A stretch of DNA of 64,000 nt from Acinetobacter vivianii (GTDB lineage Bacteria; Pseudomonadota; Gammaproteobacteria; Pseudomonadales; Moraxellaceae). The notes under the pieces were generated by a model. It worked only from the letters and a program-made list of their open reading frames with translations, was not told the DNA's origin and did no database searches. Positions 8,657 to 18,534 of this stretch are shown here, one piece after another (positions within the stretch are counted from its first letter, which is position 1; every line of letters starts with the position of its first letter). The position numbers were made by a program, and so were the translations under genes. Location: the NCBI RefSeq assembly GCF_014635885.1, contig NZ_BMDR01000002.1, forward strand, positions 248,001 through 312,000, written 5' to 3'.

Positions 8657-10134
8657 TATGCATTCTCCTCAGCAATTGCCGCACGTTTGGTATGCCAGTC
8701 TGTGTTTTGTTGATATTGATGCACAATCGAAAGCAATTGTGATTCTGACCAGTAGTTACCAATCAACTGTAAGCCTACAGGCAAGCTGTCTTTATCAAAA
8801 CCAACAGGTGCGTTGATGGCTGGTAGGCCTGCCAAATTCACAGCAAGCGTATAGATATCACCTAAATACATTTCAGTCGGGCTGAGGTTGGCACCGATTT
8901 TGTAGGCAGTGGTTGGAGCAGATGGTGCAGCAATCACGTCAACATTTTCAAATGCTTTCAAGAAATCTTGCTGGATCAAACGACGTACTTTTTGTGCTTT
9001 GACGTAGTAAGCATCGTAATAACCCGCAGAAAGGGCATAAGTCCCGATCAGGATACGACGTTGTACTTCTGCACCAAAACCTTCTGAACGTGAACGTTTG
9101 TACAAGTCCATCAAGTCCACAGGATTTTCACAACGGTAGCCATAACGAACGCCGTCAAAACGTGACAAGTTTGAAGATGCTTCTGCAGGAGCGATCAAGT
9201 AGTAAGTTGGTACATAGGCTTCAGTCATATTGAGATCAATCTCAACCAAGATTGCGCCCATCTCTTCAAGCTTTTTCAATGACTCTTCAACGCGTGCTTT
9301 CACATCTGCATCTAAACCAGCAACATTGAAGTACTGTTTTGGAATACCAATGCGTAAACCTTTCACCGCCGTGCCGTTTAGGTTGGCAACATAATCATCC
9401 ACTTCTTTATTGATCGAAGTAGAGTCTTTGGCATCGTGACCCGCAATCACATTCATCAAGTATGCACAGTCTTCCGCCGAGCGCGCCATTGGGCCGCCTT
9501 GATCGAGAGATGAAGCATACGCAATCATACCGAAGCGAGATACACGACCATAAGTCGGTTTTAAGCCGGTTAAGCCACAGAATGAAGCAGGTTGACGAAT
9601 TGAGCCGCCTGTATCTGTACCTGTCGCAATCGGTGCGAGATCAGCCGCAACTGCTGCTGCAGAACCACCCGATGAGCCACCCGGAACGTGATCCAGTGCC
9701 CACGGATTCGAGGTTGCGCCGACATAAGAATTTTCAGAGGTTGAACCCATTGCGAATTCATCCATGTTCACCTTACCTAAAGTCACGAGACCCGCAGCTT
9801 TCGCTTTTGCAACAACCGTTGCATCGTAAGGTGAAATGAAATTATCCAGCATTTTTGAACCAGCAGTGGTTTTAATGCCTTGGGTACAAAAAATATCTTT
9901 ATGTGCAAGTGGAATACCTGCCAACGCGTGTGCATTGCCTGACTTAAGTGCAGCATCTGCGGCATCTGCTTCAGCAAGTGCCTGTTCTGCGGTTACCGTC
10001 ACATAACTTTTTACTTTTGGGTCAATGTGGGCAATACGCTTTAAATAATGTTCAGTCAATTCGCGTGATGAAAATTGGGCTGTTTTTAAGCCTTCAGAGA
10101 GTTCACGGATTGATAAGCGATGTAAATCTGTCAT
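8656..10134 (-). CDS. gatA: Asp-tRNA(Asn)/Glu-tRNA(Gln) amidotransferase subunit A
   Basis: This 492-residue amidase-signature protein releases ammonia from glutamine for the tRNA amidation. The Ser-cisSer-Lys triad is visible. The Lys lies in [11 protein letters not shown] near residue 80. The signature [17 protein letters not shown] follows near 155, and the [13 protein letters not shown] loop with the nucleophile Ser near 180. The length fits GatA. It sits second in the gatCAB operon, 53 bp after gatC, and abuts gatB. The reading frame is intact. Confidence 0.98.
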   Translation of the reverse strand: MTDLHRLSIRELSEGLKTAQFSSRELTEHYLKRIAHIDPKVKSYVTVTAEQALAEADAADAALKSGNAHALAGIPLAHKDIFCTQGIKTTAGSKMLDNFISPYDATVVAKAKAAGLVTLGKVNMDEFAMGSTSENSYVGATSNPWALDHVPGGSSGGSAAAVAADLAPIATGTDTGGSIRQPASFCGLTGLKPTYGRVSRFGMIAYASSLDQGGPMARSAEDCAYLMNVIAGHDAKDSTSINKEVDDYVANLNGTAVKGLRIGIPKQYFNVAGLDADVKARVEESLKKLEEMGAILVEIDLNMTEAYVPTYYLIAPAEASSNLSRFDGVRYGYRCENPVDLMDLYKRSRSEGFGAEVQRRILIGTYALSAGYYDAYYVKAQKVRRLIQQDFLKAFENVDVIAAPSAPTTAYKIGANLSPTEMYLGDIYTLAVNLAGLPAINAPVGFDKDSLPVGLQLIGNYWSESQLLSIVHQYQQNTDWHTKRAAIAEENA

Positions 10135-10187
10135 ATGAAAAATTTCTTTACATTCTAAATATAAAATATTGACTAATCGAATAAAAC

Positions 10188-10505
10188 TTATTCAATTACG
10201 CGAGGTACGAGGTATAAACCTGCTTCTGTAGCAGGTGCGACCGCTTGATATTCATCACGATGGTTGCTTTCAGTCACAACGTCAGCGCGTAAAGGTTGCG
10301 GGTTGTCAAATGGGCTCTTTAAAGGCTCAACATCATCGGTATTAATGCCTTTCAAGCTTTCCATCATGCCAAGGATTTTATTTAAACTTTGAGCATATTC
10401 AGCAGATTGCGTGTCATTGAGAGATAAACGGGCAAGGTGTGCAATTTGCGATACCGTTTGCGCATTTAAGTCTGTTGTCTGCTGAGCATCTGATGATGTA
10501 GACAT
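10188..10505 (-). CDS. gatC: Asp-tRNA(Asn)/Glu-tRNA(Gln) amidotransferase subunit C
   Basis: GatC is the small belt subunit that stabilises GatAB. I start it at the ATG whose first base is 10505 ([10 protein letters not shown]), which has TTAGGTAAAG just upstream and gives 105 residues. The longer frame to 10538 adds 11 poorly supported codons. Typical GatC features are [13 protein letters not shown] near residue 25, a central [19 protein letters not shown], and the C-terminal [12 protein letters not shown]. It is the first gene of gatCAB and divergent from mreB. Confidence 0.95.
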   Translation of the reverse strand: MSTSSDAQQTTDLNAQTVSQIAHLARLSLNDTQSAEYAQSLNKILGMMESLKGINTDDVEPLKSPFDNPQPLRADVVTESNHRDEYQAVAPATEAGLYLVPRVIE

Positions 10506-11679
<1,174 letters not shown>

Positions 11680-11696
11680 ATCATAAGGACTAGGCG

Positions 11697-12554
11697 GTGC
11701 AACCGAATCTTTTTTCAAGACAACCGCCATCTTTTCGCTCATTTGTCATTGCGGTCATTACATGTTTGGTGGTGCTTTTCTTTGATTGGCGCATGCCCTA
11801 TGTAATTCAACCAGCAAGGGATGTCTTGTATGCCGCGTATAATCCTATTTATGCGCTGGCAAGCTATCCTGTACTGTCGCGAGAATGGCTTAACCAACAA
11901 ACCAAATCTGAAGCCCAATTGCGTCGTGAAAATACGGCCATGCAGGCTGAACTTCTTCAGGCACAAGTCCGTCTACAAAAGCTATCAGAACTTTCTGCGG
12001 AAAATAACCGTCTAAGAGGGCTGTTGGATACGCCATTAATTATTGATGGCCGTATGCAGATTGCTGAAGTGATTGGAACAGATGCCGACCCATTGCGACA
12101 TATTATTATCATTAACCGTGGTTCCGTGGATCATTTAAGAACAGGTCAAACTGTGCTGGATGATAAGGGTATTATGGGGCAGATTATTAATGTCTATCCA
12201 CATAGTTCACGGATTATGCTGCTATCTGATAAGGAACATTCATTGTCAGTGCGTTTAGAACGTACGGGAATGCGTGCCATTGTCACGGGTACAGGTGATT
12301 TGGGACAACTCAAAATGGAATATGTTCCGACCAGCGCCAATATTCAGGTTGGGGATAAGGTATTTAGTTCTGGACTCGGTGAACATTTTCCAGCAGGTTA
12401 CTTAGTGGGTACGGTATCAAAAGTCAGTCGGCATACGTCGGGTGAATTTGCTGAAATTGACGTGGCTCCAGCTGCCCAACTGGCAAGTGGTCATCATGTG
12501 GTCGTATTATTCTCTGAATCTTTAGCGCAGGAGCAACCTTATGCCGATCGCTAA
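11697..12554 (+). CDS. mreC: Rod-shape-determining protein MreC
   Basis: This 285-residue bitopic protein starts with GTG. It has one N-terminal membrane helix (FVIAVITCLVVLFF, residues 17-30) and a coiled coil around residues 70-105 (KSEAQLRRENTAMQAELLQ). A periplasmic beta-domain follows with typical segments such as VIGTDADPLRHIIIINRG. MreC scaffolds the elongasome and links MreB to PBP2/RodA. It overlaps mreD by 14 bp, showing tight coupling. Confidence 0.96.
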   Translation: MQPNLFSRQPPSFRSFVIAVITCLVVLFFDWRMPYVIQPARDVLYAAYNPIYALASYPVLSREWLNQQTKSEAQLRRENTAMQAELLQAQVRLQKLSELSAENNRLRGLLDTPLIIDGRMQIAEVIGTDADPLRHIIIINRGSVDHLRTGQTVLDDKGIMGQIINVYPHSSRIMLLSDKEHSLSVRLERTGMRAIVTGTGDLGQLKMEYVPTSANIQVGDKVFSSGLGEHFPAGYLVGTVSKVSRHTSGEFAEIDVAPAAQLASGHHVVVLFSESLAQEQPYADR

Positions 12555-13032
12555 ACTGAACTATGAGAAACGTAAAGATCCATTGTTGATGATCATCCTG
12601 TCCATTGTTATTGGCTCAGTGTTGATGGTCTATCCGATGCCTTATGAGGCTTCTGGATGGCGACCGTCGATGATGTTGATGATCATGCTGTTCTGGATTC
12701 TATATCAGCCTGTCTGGTGTGGAGTCTGGTTTGCCTTTGGTATGGGGCTTTTTGTCGACCTATTACTCGATGCGCCTTTTGGCTTAAATGCGCTGAGTTT
12801 CGTACTGATTGCCTTTGCGACACGTTATTTGATTCGTGAGCGTCGCATTCTGACGTTTGGGAACTCATGGGTGATTGCGGTGATTGCCATTGTTGCGCAT
12901 ATTACCTTCCTGTGGATTAGCCAGACCATTGCGGGAACTCACTTTTCGATTGCTCGTCATTGGCAACCTGTGGTGACAGGTGTGTTAGCATGGCCCTTGG
13001 TTTATTATTGTTTACATAAATGGCGCATATAA
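12541..13032 (+). CDS. mreD: Rod-shape-determining protein MreD
   Basis: This 163-residue integral membrane protein has about five hydrophobic segments, beginning with LLMIILSIVIGSVLMVYPM near residue 14. The family motif lies around FGMGLFVDLLLDAPFGLNAL (residues 66-85). It partners MreC in the cell-elongation complex. The start overlaps the end of mreC, and its own end overlaps maf by 13 bp. Length and position fit mreD exactly. Confidence 0.95.
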   Translation: MPIAKLNYEKRKDPLLMIILSIVIGSVLMVYPMPYEASGWRPSMMLMIMLFWILYQPVWCGVWFAFGMGLFVDLLLDAPFGLNALSFVLIAFATRYLIRERRILTFGNSWVIAVIAIVAHITFLWISQTIAGTHFSIARHWQPVVTGVLAWPLVYYCLHKWRI

Positions 13033-13580
13033 TTCTTGCATCAAGCTCGCCTCGTCGGCAGGAGCTCTTAACGCAACTGGGGCTAGATTTTGAAATCTAC
13101 AGCCCAGATGTTGATGAGGCTGTGCAAGAAGGGGAAGCTGTTGAACACTATGTTGAGCGTCTGGCCAGAGCCAAAGCTCAAGTTGTTTTAGCTCAATTCC
13201 CTGATGCAATCGTGATTGCGGCGGATACCAGTTTAAGTTTTGCTGGCAAGATTATTGGAAAACCAGAGTCAAAGCAGCATGCCTTTGAAATCTGGTCAGC
13301 ACTTTCTGGACAATGGCACGATGTCTATTCTGGTCTATGTGTTGCAACTTCTGCACAGATGCTCAGCACTGCTGTACGCACTCAAGTTGAGTTTCAGCAA
13401 CTGAGTCACGCAGAAATGGAAAAATACTGGGCGACTGGCGAGCCGATAGGAAAAGCTGGCGCCTATGCGATACAGGGAATTGCTGCACAATATATTCCTC
13501 AAATTCGGGGCAGCTACAGTAATGTAGTGGGTTTGCCTCTATACGAGACAGCACAGTTATTAGAAAGAGTTAAAGCCTAA
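13020..13580 (+). CDS. Maf-family nucleoside triphosphate pyrophosphatase (YhdE type)
   Basis: This 186-residue Maf protein opens with the phosphate-binding motif ASSSPRRQELL (residues 6-16). It has the conserved VIAADTSLSFAGKIIGKP segment near residues 64-81 and ends with the GSYSNVVGLPLYE signature near 165. Maf enzymes hydrolyse non-canonical or selected NTPs to NMP and pyrophosphate. The position after mreD and before rng matches E. coli yhdE, a dTTP/UTP pyrophosphatase. Subgroup specificity is inferred from synteny only. Confidence 0.92.
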   Translation: MAHIILASSSPRRQELLTQLGLDFEIYSPDVDEAVQEGEAVEHYVERLARAKAQVVLAQFPDAIVIAADTSLSFAGKIIGKPESKQHAFEIWSALSGQWHDVYSGLCVATSAQMLSTAVRTQVEFQQLSHAEMEKYWATGEPIGKAGAYAIQGIAAQYIPQIRGSYSNVVGLPLYETAQLLERVKA

Positions 13581-13643
13581 GTATTGGAATACTGGGGATA
13601 ACACTTTCGGATATAAGAATTTTTATAAAGTTTTGAGTTTGTT

Positions 13644-15098
13644 ATGGCAGAAGAGTTGCTGATTAACGTCACGCCGATGGAATGTCGTGTGGCATTGATT
13701 GAAAATGGTACGGTCAATGAACTATTCGTTGAGCGTACTGTTAAACGTGGGTTAGTGGGTAATATCTACAAAGGTAAAGTTGTGCGTGTACTTCCGGGTA
13801 TGCAAGCGGCCTTTGTTGATATTGGTTTGTCTCGAACCGCTTTTTTGCATATTAACGATATGGTGTGGTCGCGTTCGCAACCTACGCCAAATGTCTTTGA
13901 GTTATTACATCCCGGGCAAATGCTGACGGTTCAGGTCATGAAAGACATGCTGGGAACCAAAGGTGCCCGTTTAAGTACCGATCTTTCCATTCCTTCGCGT
14001 TATCTGGTGTTGATGCCTTATGGTAATCACATTGGTGTGTCTCAGCGTATCGAATCTGAAGAAGAGCGTGACCGCTTACGTGGCATTATTGAAGGTATTC
14101 AGGCTGAGCATCATTTGCCGGGCAGTGTGATTGTACGTACTGCCGCAGAAGGGGTGGATGAAGCTGCGATTGCGCAAGACATGTGCTATCTCAGCAAATT
14201 ATGGGAATTTATCCAGCGTAAACAAAAAGAAGCAGCGACGGCTGAACTGATTTTTGAAGAGTTACCTTTACCGCAACGCATCGTGCGTGATTTGGCGAGT
14301 GATGAAACGGCAAAAATTTATGTCGATTCACGGGAAATTCACGGCAAACTGAGTGAGTTTGTGGATGAGTTTGTGCCGACCATTCAAAACCGTTTGATTC
14401 ATTATCCGGGCGAGAAGCCGTTATTTGATTTATATAACGTCGAAGAAGATATTCAAAAAGCACTACAAACCCGTGTAGCACTCAAGTCTGGTGGTTATCT
14501 GATGATAGACCAGACCGAGGCCATGACCACCATTGATGTGAACACTGGTTCTTATGTCGGCGGGCGTAGCTTAGAAGACACGGTATTTAAAACCAATATG
14601 GAAGCCACACAAGTGATTGCAAGACAACTTCGTCTGCGCAATCTGGGTGGCATTATCATTATTGATTTTATCGACATGCAAGAAGCTGAGCATCGAGAGG
14701 AAGTGATGCGTCAGTTTGAACGCATGCTTGAGCGCGATCATGCCAAGACTAAAATTACGCAGGTTTCCGAGCTTGGTTTAGTGGAAATGACGCGTAAACG
14801 TACACGCGAATCTTTGGAACATTTGCTTTGTGAATCGTGCCCAACCTGCCAAGGACGGGGTTATGTGAAGACGGCAGAGACAGTATGTTACGAGATATTT
14901 CGAGAAATCTTACGTTATGCCCGCGCATTTGATTCCAAGGGTGGCTTTACTGTCGTTGCCCACCCAGCGGTCATTGATCGGCTATTAACAGCAGAAGCCC
15001 CAGCTGTCGCGGATTTAGAACATTTTATTAATCGTGTGATTAAATTCCAGGTGGAAAATCTGTATACGCAAGAGCAATACGATATCATTTTAACCTAA
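13644..15098 (+). CDS. rng: Ribonuclease G
   Basis: This 484-residue RNase E/G endonuclease processes the 16S rRNA 5' end and decays some mRNAs. The S1 RNA-binding domain lies at about residues 38-125 (KRGLVGNIYKGKV start). The DNase I-like catalytic centre shows TTIDVNTGSYVG near 295 and IIIIDFIDMQ near 335; these Asp residues bind Mg. The zinc-link CPTCQGRGYV is near 396. It lacks the long C-terminal scaffold of RNase E, so RNase G is the right call. It is 63 bp after maf. Confidence 0.96.
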   Translation: MAEELLINVTPMECRVALIENGTVNELFVERTVKRGLVGNIYKGKVVRVLPGMQAAFVDIGLSRTAFLHINDMVWSRSQPTPNVFELLHPGQMLTVQVMKDMLGTKGARLSTDLSIPSRYLVLMPYGNHIGVSQRIESEEERDRLRGIIEGIQAEHHLPGSVIVRTAAEGVDEAAIAQDMCYLSKLWEFIQRKQKEAATAELIFEELPLPQRIVRDLASDETAKIYVDSREIHGKLSEFVDEFVPTIQNRLIHYPGEKPLFDLYNVEEDIQKALQTRVALKSGGYLMIDQTEAMTTIDVNTGSYVGGRSLEDTVFKTNMEATQVIARQLRLRNLGGIIIIDFIDMQEAEHREEVMRQFERMLERDHAKTKITQVSELGLVEMTRKRTRESLEHLLCESCPTCQGRGYVKTAETVCYEIFREILRYARAFDSKGGFTVVAHPAVIDRLLTAEAPAVADLEHFINRVIKFQVENLYTQEQYDIILT

Positions 15099-15135
15099 AG
15101 TTGTAACAAGATTTCGCTTAAGCCTTGTTACAACT
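15099..15135 (+). terminator. Long inverted repeat after rng
   Basis: A perfect 12-base stem (15099-15110 with 15124-15135, starting AGTTGTAAC) surrounds a 13-base loop directly after the rng stop. Only a short T-run follows, so it may be a terminator or a protective 3' hairpin. Confidence 0.6.
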
Positions 15136-15189
15136 GAAATTTTACTTTCTATCATGAATTTTAAATACTAGAACCATAGAATGAGCCAT

Positions 15190-15207
15190 AGGTACTTTTG
15201 GGTACCT
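15190..15207. promoter_or_regulatory. Inverted repeat ahead of a small conserved-looking gene
   Basis: AGGTAC and GTACCT are separated by TTTTGG, about 27 bp before the start of the small gene at 15234. It could be an operator or a 5'-UTR hairpin. No factor can be named. Confidence 0.4.
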
Positions 15208-15233
15208 TAGCAAATAATATGAGGTATATAATT

Positions 15234-15407
15234 ATGAATGTGAGTGAAAGATTAGTGAACCACGGTTTCAAACATGTTTTAGACAGTAACCCTGTAAACA
15301 CATGCTATATGGTAGACAGTCAAGGTAAAGAAGTTCAGATCACCACTGCGATGATTCGTTCAGCCTGCCATCAGCTTTTGCAGCGTTGCCGCACAATTAA
15401 AAAGTAA
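15234..15407 (+). CDS. Small cytosolic protein of unknown function (57 aa)
   Basis: The ATG at 15234 is preceded by GAGG at 15221-15224, which fixes the start. The upstream in-frame codons are 5' leader. The 57 residues (MNVSERLVNHGF...RCRTIKK) have no signal peptide or membrane segment. Two Cys are present and the C-terminus is basic. A strong terminator follows within the stop region, so the gene looks like a true monocistronic unit with its own leader repeat. I do not recognise a family; a role in nucleic-acid binding or stress is possible but not shown. Confidence 0.7.
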   Translation: MNVSERLVNHGFKHVLDSNPVNTCYMVDSQGKEVQITTAMIRSACHQLLQRCRTIKK

Positions 15408-15435
15408 GGGGCTAACGAAAGCCCCTTAATTTATT
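15406..15435. terminator. Terminator between small gene and wax synthase gene
   Basis: AAGGGGCT (15406-15413) pairs with AGCCCCTT (15420-15427), followed by AATTTATT. It can serve both convergent genes. Confidence 0.85.
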
Positions 15436-15442
15436 CTGGGAT

Positions 15443-16831
15443 TTAATTCGCCGCTTTCTGCGGTTGAGGCAAGTCTTGAATCGCTTGTTCAAAACGTTGA
15501 ATTTCTTCTTCTAAATGAGTCAGTAAATTCTGCATTTTCGGTAGTGCATTGCGACATGCAATCAAACCGACTTCCAGCTTGTCCAAGTAACTTGTCATGG
15601 TGATATTCAGCGCCTGACCATCCATCACAATTGATGCAGGATAGAGTGCATCTAGTTTGGCACCATTCCAATACAATGGCTCACGCGGGCCGGGTACATT
15701 TGAAATCACAAGGTTAAACGCTTGACGCTTAGGCAACATGCCAGATGCAATGTTTAAACCAGCAGGGCCATACACCACCGCGCTATAGTTCAAGATTTCG
15801 TTGGCGGTCATACGACTAAAGCGTTGTTTTGAGTTCTGTACGCTACGACGAATAATTTCCAAACGCTCAATCGGGTCTTCGATATGAGTCGCAAGATTTG
15901 CCAGAATCATGGTAATACGGTTACTAACATCAGAATCATCCGTACGTAAAGACGCAGGCACCATCGCAATCAGTGGCTTTTTAGGCAAGCTATTGTGACT
16001 GAGTAGATATTCACGTAATGCGCCCGAGCAGACTGCCAAAATCACATCATTCAGGGTCACACCCAAAGATTTGGCAATACGACGGAAACGTTCCAGTTCA
16101 AAAGATTGTGCAGCAAAGCGACGTGAAGAACTCACGCGTTGATTCAGGATAGATGGCGGTGCCTGAAAGGTCGATACATAGTCTGGATTTCTACCCATCT
16201 CTTTAAAAATGGTTTGTGACAGCTCCTGCATGACCTTTGGAGCTACTTCAAGCTGGGATTTAATGCCTTCCATCACGCCTTTAATTTTGCTCACCGTCGG
16301 TGGCTTAGGTGCTTTTAAACGTTTAGTTCTTTTGCCTTCTACACACCATAACGGCACAACATGCTTTTCATTTGGATCATGAGAAAGTGATTTTTCAATC
16401 AGGCGCATTCCTGCAACGCCGTCTACCATCGCATGATGGATTTTGAAATACATGGCAAAACGGTTGCCTTCAATACCCTCGATAATGTCACATGTCCAGA
16501 GTGGTTTGGCCCGATCAATCAAGGAACTATGCTGTTGAGAGATATACACCAGAAGTTCACGAATACGTCCAGGATTAGGCAAAGCGATATGACGGAAATG
16601 ATGGTCGATATCAAACTCGCTATCTTCACCCCAGAACAAACCATTCAACTGATTGTTGAATGGCGGGACAGGAATACTTTTAGATTGACGAATTTCGTTA
16701 ACTAGATCATGCACAAATGTAGGTGAAGCATTCTCTGGAAGCTCGAATAAAAACAAGCCACCTACATGCATAGGCTGTTGTCTTTTCTCTAGCGAGAGAA
16801 AAATAAAATCAATGGGGTGTAGTGGGCGCAT
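15443..16831 (-). CDS. atfA: Wax ester synthase / diacylglycerol acyltransferase
   Basis: This 462-residue WS/DGAT enzyme condenses fatty acyl-CoA with fatty alcohol or diacylglycerol to make wax esters or triacylglycerol. The catalytic HHAMVDG motif is at about residues 132-138. The conserved SNVPGP segment is near 380 and the DDV/NDVIL segment near 269. The sequence closely resembles A. baylyi AtfA from the MRPLHPIDFIF start onward. It acts at the inner membrane, where lipid droplets form. It is monocistronic, and the convergent terminator lies at 15406-15435. Confidence 0.95.
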   Translation of the reverse strand: MRPLHPIDFIFLSLEKRQQPMHVGGLFLFELPENASPTFVHDLVNEIRQSKSIPVPPFNNQLNGLFWGEDSEFDIDHHFRHIALPNPGRIRELLVYISQQHSSLIDRAKPLWTCDIIEGIEGNRFAMYFKIHHAMVDGVAGMRLIEKSLSHDPNEKHVVPLWCVEGKRTKRLKAPKPPTVSKIKGVMEGIKSQLEVAPKVMQELSQTIFKEMGRNPDYVSTFQAPPSILNQRVSSSRRFAAQSFELERFRRIAKSLGVTLNDVILAVCSGALREYLLSHNSLPKKPLIAMVPASLRTDDSDVSNRITMILANLATHIEDPIERLEIIRRSVQNSKQRFSRMTANEILNYSAVVYGPAGLNIASGMLPKRQAFNLVISNVPGPREPLYWNGAKLDALYPASIVMDGQALNITMTSYLDKLEVGLIACRNALPKMQNLLTHLEEEIQRFEQAIQDLPQPQKAAN

Positions 16832-16961
16832 AGCAGATCTAGCCTCTCATCGCATTTTTTATAAGATACTCTTTGAGCTCTTATTAGTATTATTGAACCG
16901 TTCTGCGAAGTATATACTGTTTGTTCTGGTTAAAATATGACTTTGTACAGACGAGTCAGGA

Positions 16962-16997
16962 AAAATAAAACCACTGATGAATCAGTGGTTTTATTTT
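16962..16997. terminator. Strong terminator downstream of cysH
   Basis: A 17-base stem (16962-16978 with 16981-16997) ends the cysH transcript. Its T-run lies on the minus strand, and it is nearly symmetric. Confidence 0.85.
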
Positions 16998-17012
16998 AAT
17001 GCAGCGCTGAAA

Positions 17013-17633
17013 TCAGTGATTTAAGTGTAAACCACATTCGCGATGCTCTTCACCTTTTGTCGGATCAAAGTAATCTTCGTTGTCTGGTAAATTATGTTTT
17101 TGCATATATTCCCAAAGGTCTTTTGAAGTCCATTTTAATAATGGGGCAACCTTGATCAGGCCATCTGGATTAATGCTGACAGGATCCATTTCTGCACGTA
17201 CAGCGGTATCTGTAGCACGTAAAGCGGTAAACCAGACTTTAGGAGCAGTTTCACGGATTGCACGTTCAAACGGCTCTAATTTTACTTCCGCAGTAAATGC
17301 TTCGTGTTTTGGATCATCGAGTGCTGGAACAGGCCCTTCCAGTGCTTCACGATGTGCACGTGAACGTTTTGGTAAGTAGGTAAGAAGGTTCAAGTTCAGT
17401 AACTTGGTAATTTCATCCACATACTTATAGGTGGTTTCGGTATTGTAACCATTATCCATCCAGACCACCTGAATATCAGGTTTGACGCGGGTCAACATAT
17501 GCAAAATGACAGCTTCAAATGGACGGAAATTCGTTGTCACAATGGCCTTTTCATTTAAGCTTAATGCCCATTCAATTAGTTTTTCAGCATCATTGCCAAA
17601 TTCTGTATTGATTTGATCCAAATTTAAAGTCAT
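17013..17633 (-). CDS. cysH: Phosphoadenylyl-sulfate (PAPS) reductase
   Basis: This 206-residue CysH-family protein reduces activated sulfate to sulfite in the assimilatory pathway. A TTNFRPFEAVILHML segment near residue 33 corresponds to the nucleotide-binding loop. The C-terminal ECGLH motif near 199 carries the catalytic Cys. It lacks the CC...CxxC cysteines that bind the 4Fe-4S cluster in APS reductases, so PAPS use is favoured. It is somewhat shorter than the roughly 240-residue E. coli enzyme. It is monocistronic, and divergent from thrH across 208 bp. Confidence 0.9.
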   Translation of the reverse strand: MTLNLDQINTEFGNDAEKLIEWALSLNEKAIVTTNFRPFEAVILHMLTRVKPDIQVVWMDNGYNTETTYKYVDEITKLLNLNLLTYLPKRSRAHREALEGPVPALDDPKHEAFTAEVKLEPFERAIRETAPKVWFTALRATDTAVRAEMDPVSINPDGLIKVAPLLKWTSKDLWEYMQKHNLPDNEDYFDPTKGEEHRECGLHLNH

Positions 17634-17841
17634 AACACGTTGCCTTTTATGCTCATCGGTCTTCGTCGTTTACACGACATACTGCCTCATATAGTAATGC
17701 AATTATGTCTGATCGGATATGTTCGCCAAGGAAATTCTTATTCAAAAAATCTATGGTTAGACCATGAAAAAAGGGCAATTGTTGAGCACATCTCCATGTT
17801 AAACTAGCGCAATTTTTAACACATAGGATAGTTGAATAAGC

Positions 17842-18459
17842 ATGGAAATCGTATGCCTAGATCTTGAAGGGGTTTTAGTTCCAGAAATCTGGATTAACTT
17901 TGCAAAAAAAACAGGGATTAAAGAACTTGAGGCAACGACACGTGATATTCCCGATTACGATGTGTTGATGACTCAACGTTTGAATATCTTAAAACAGCAT
18001 GGTTTGGGCTTAAATGATATTCAGGCCGTGATTGCAGATATGGGGCCTTTTGAAGGTGCGAAAGAGTTTGTGGAATGGGTGCGTACACATTTTCAACTGA
18101 TCATTCTATCTGATACTTTCTATGAATTTGCTCATCCACTCATGAAACAATTGGGATGGCCAACGATTTTCTGTCATAAACTTGAGACAGATGAAAATGG
18201 CATGATTACCGCGTATAAATTACGTCAGCCAGATCAAAAGCGTCAGGCGGTAAAAGCATTGCATGGTTTGAACTTCCGTGTTATTGCAGCAGGCGATTCT
18301 TATAACGATACCACCATGCTGGGTGAAGCCGATCATGGTTTCTTGTTCGATGCACCAGCCAATGTAATTGCCGAGTTTCCACAGTTCCCACCATTGCATG
18401 GCTATGAAGCATTAAAACAGGCGATTCGTTCAGTATCACAACGTGATATTCCAGAATAA
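17842..18459 (+). CDS. thrH: Phosphoserine phosphatase / homoserine phosphotransferase ThrH
   Basis: This 205-residue HAD-family protein closely resembles Pseudomonas ThrH. The catalytic DLEGVLVPE motif (motif I, Asp at residue 7) opens the protein. Motif II is ILSDTFYEF near 92, and motif IV is AAGDSYNDTTML near 150. ThrH dephosphorylates phosphoserine and can transfer the phosphate to homoserine, linking serine and threonine synthesis. The length is right and the frame intact. It is monocistronic, followed by a double-hairpin repeat. Confidence 0.95.
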   Translation: MEIVCLDLEGVLVPEIWINFAKKTGIKELEATTRDIPDYDVLMTQRLNILKQHGLGLNDIQAVIADMGPFEGAKEFVEWVRTHFQLIILSDTFYEFAHPLMKQLGWPTIFCHKLETDENGMITAYKLRQPDQKRQAVKALHGLNFRVIAAGDSYNDTTMLGEADHGFLFDAPANVIAEFPQFPPLHGYEALKQAIRSVSQRDIPE

Positions 18460-18461
18460 TG

Positions 18462-18532
18462 AATCCTCCCAACCCTCCTTTAGAAAAGGAGGGTGTTTCC
18501 CCCTCTTTTTGAAAGAGGGGTTAGGGGAGATT
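18462..18532. repeat. REP-like double hairpin (BIME-type) between thrH and fadL-type gene
   Basis: Two hairpins lie side by side: CCCTCCTT/AAGGAGGG at 18473-18493 and CCCCTCTTT/AAAGAGGGG at 18500-18520. Imperfectly complementary flanks (AATCCTCCCAACC and GGTTAGGGGAGATT) could close a larger cruciform. C- and G-rich hairpins of this style recur between genes in Acinetobacter genomes. It also sits where both convergent genes need termination. Confidence 0.6.
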
Positions 18533-18534
18533 GC

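Noticed and set aside
17013..17633. APS reductase with iron-sulfur cluster
   Set aside because: The cluster cysteines are absent. Only the catalytic ECGLH Cys is seen, so PAPS reductase is preferred.
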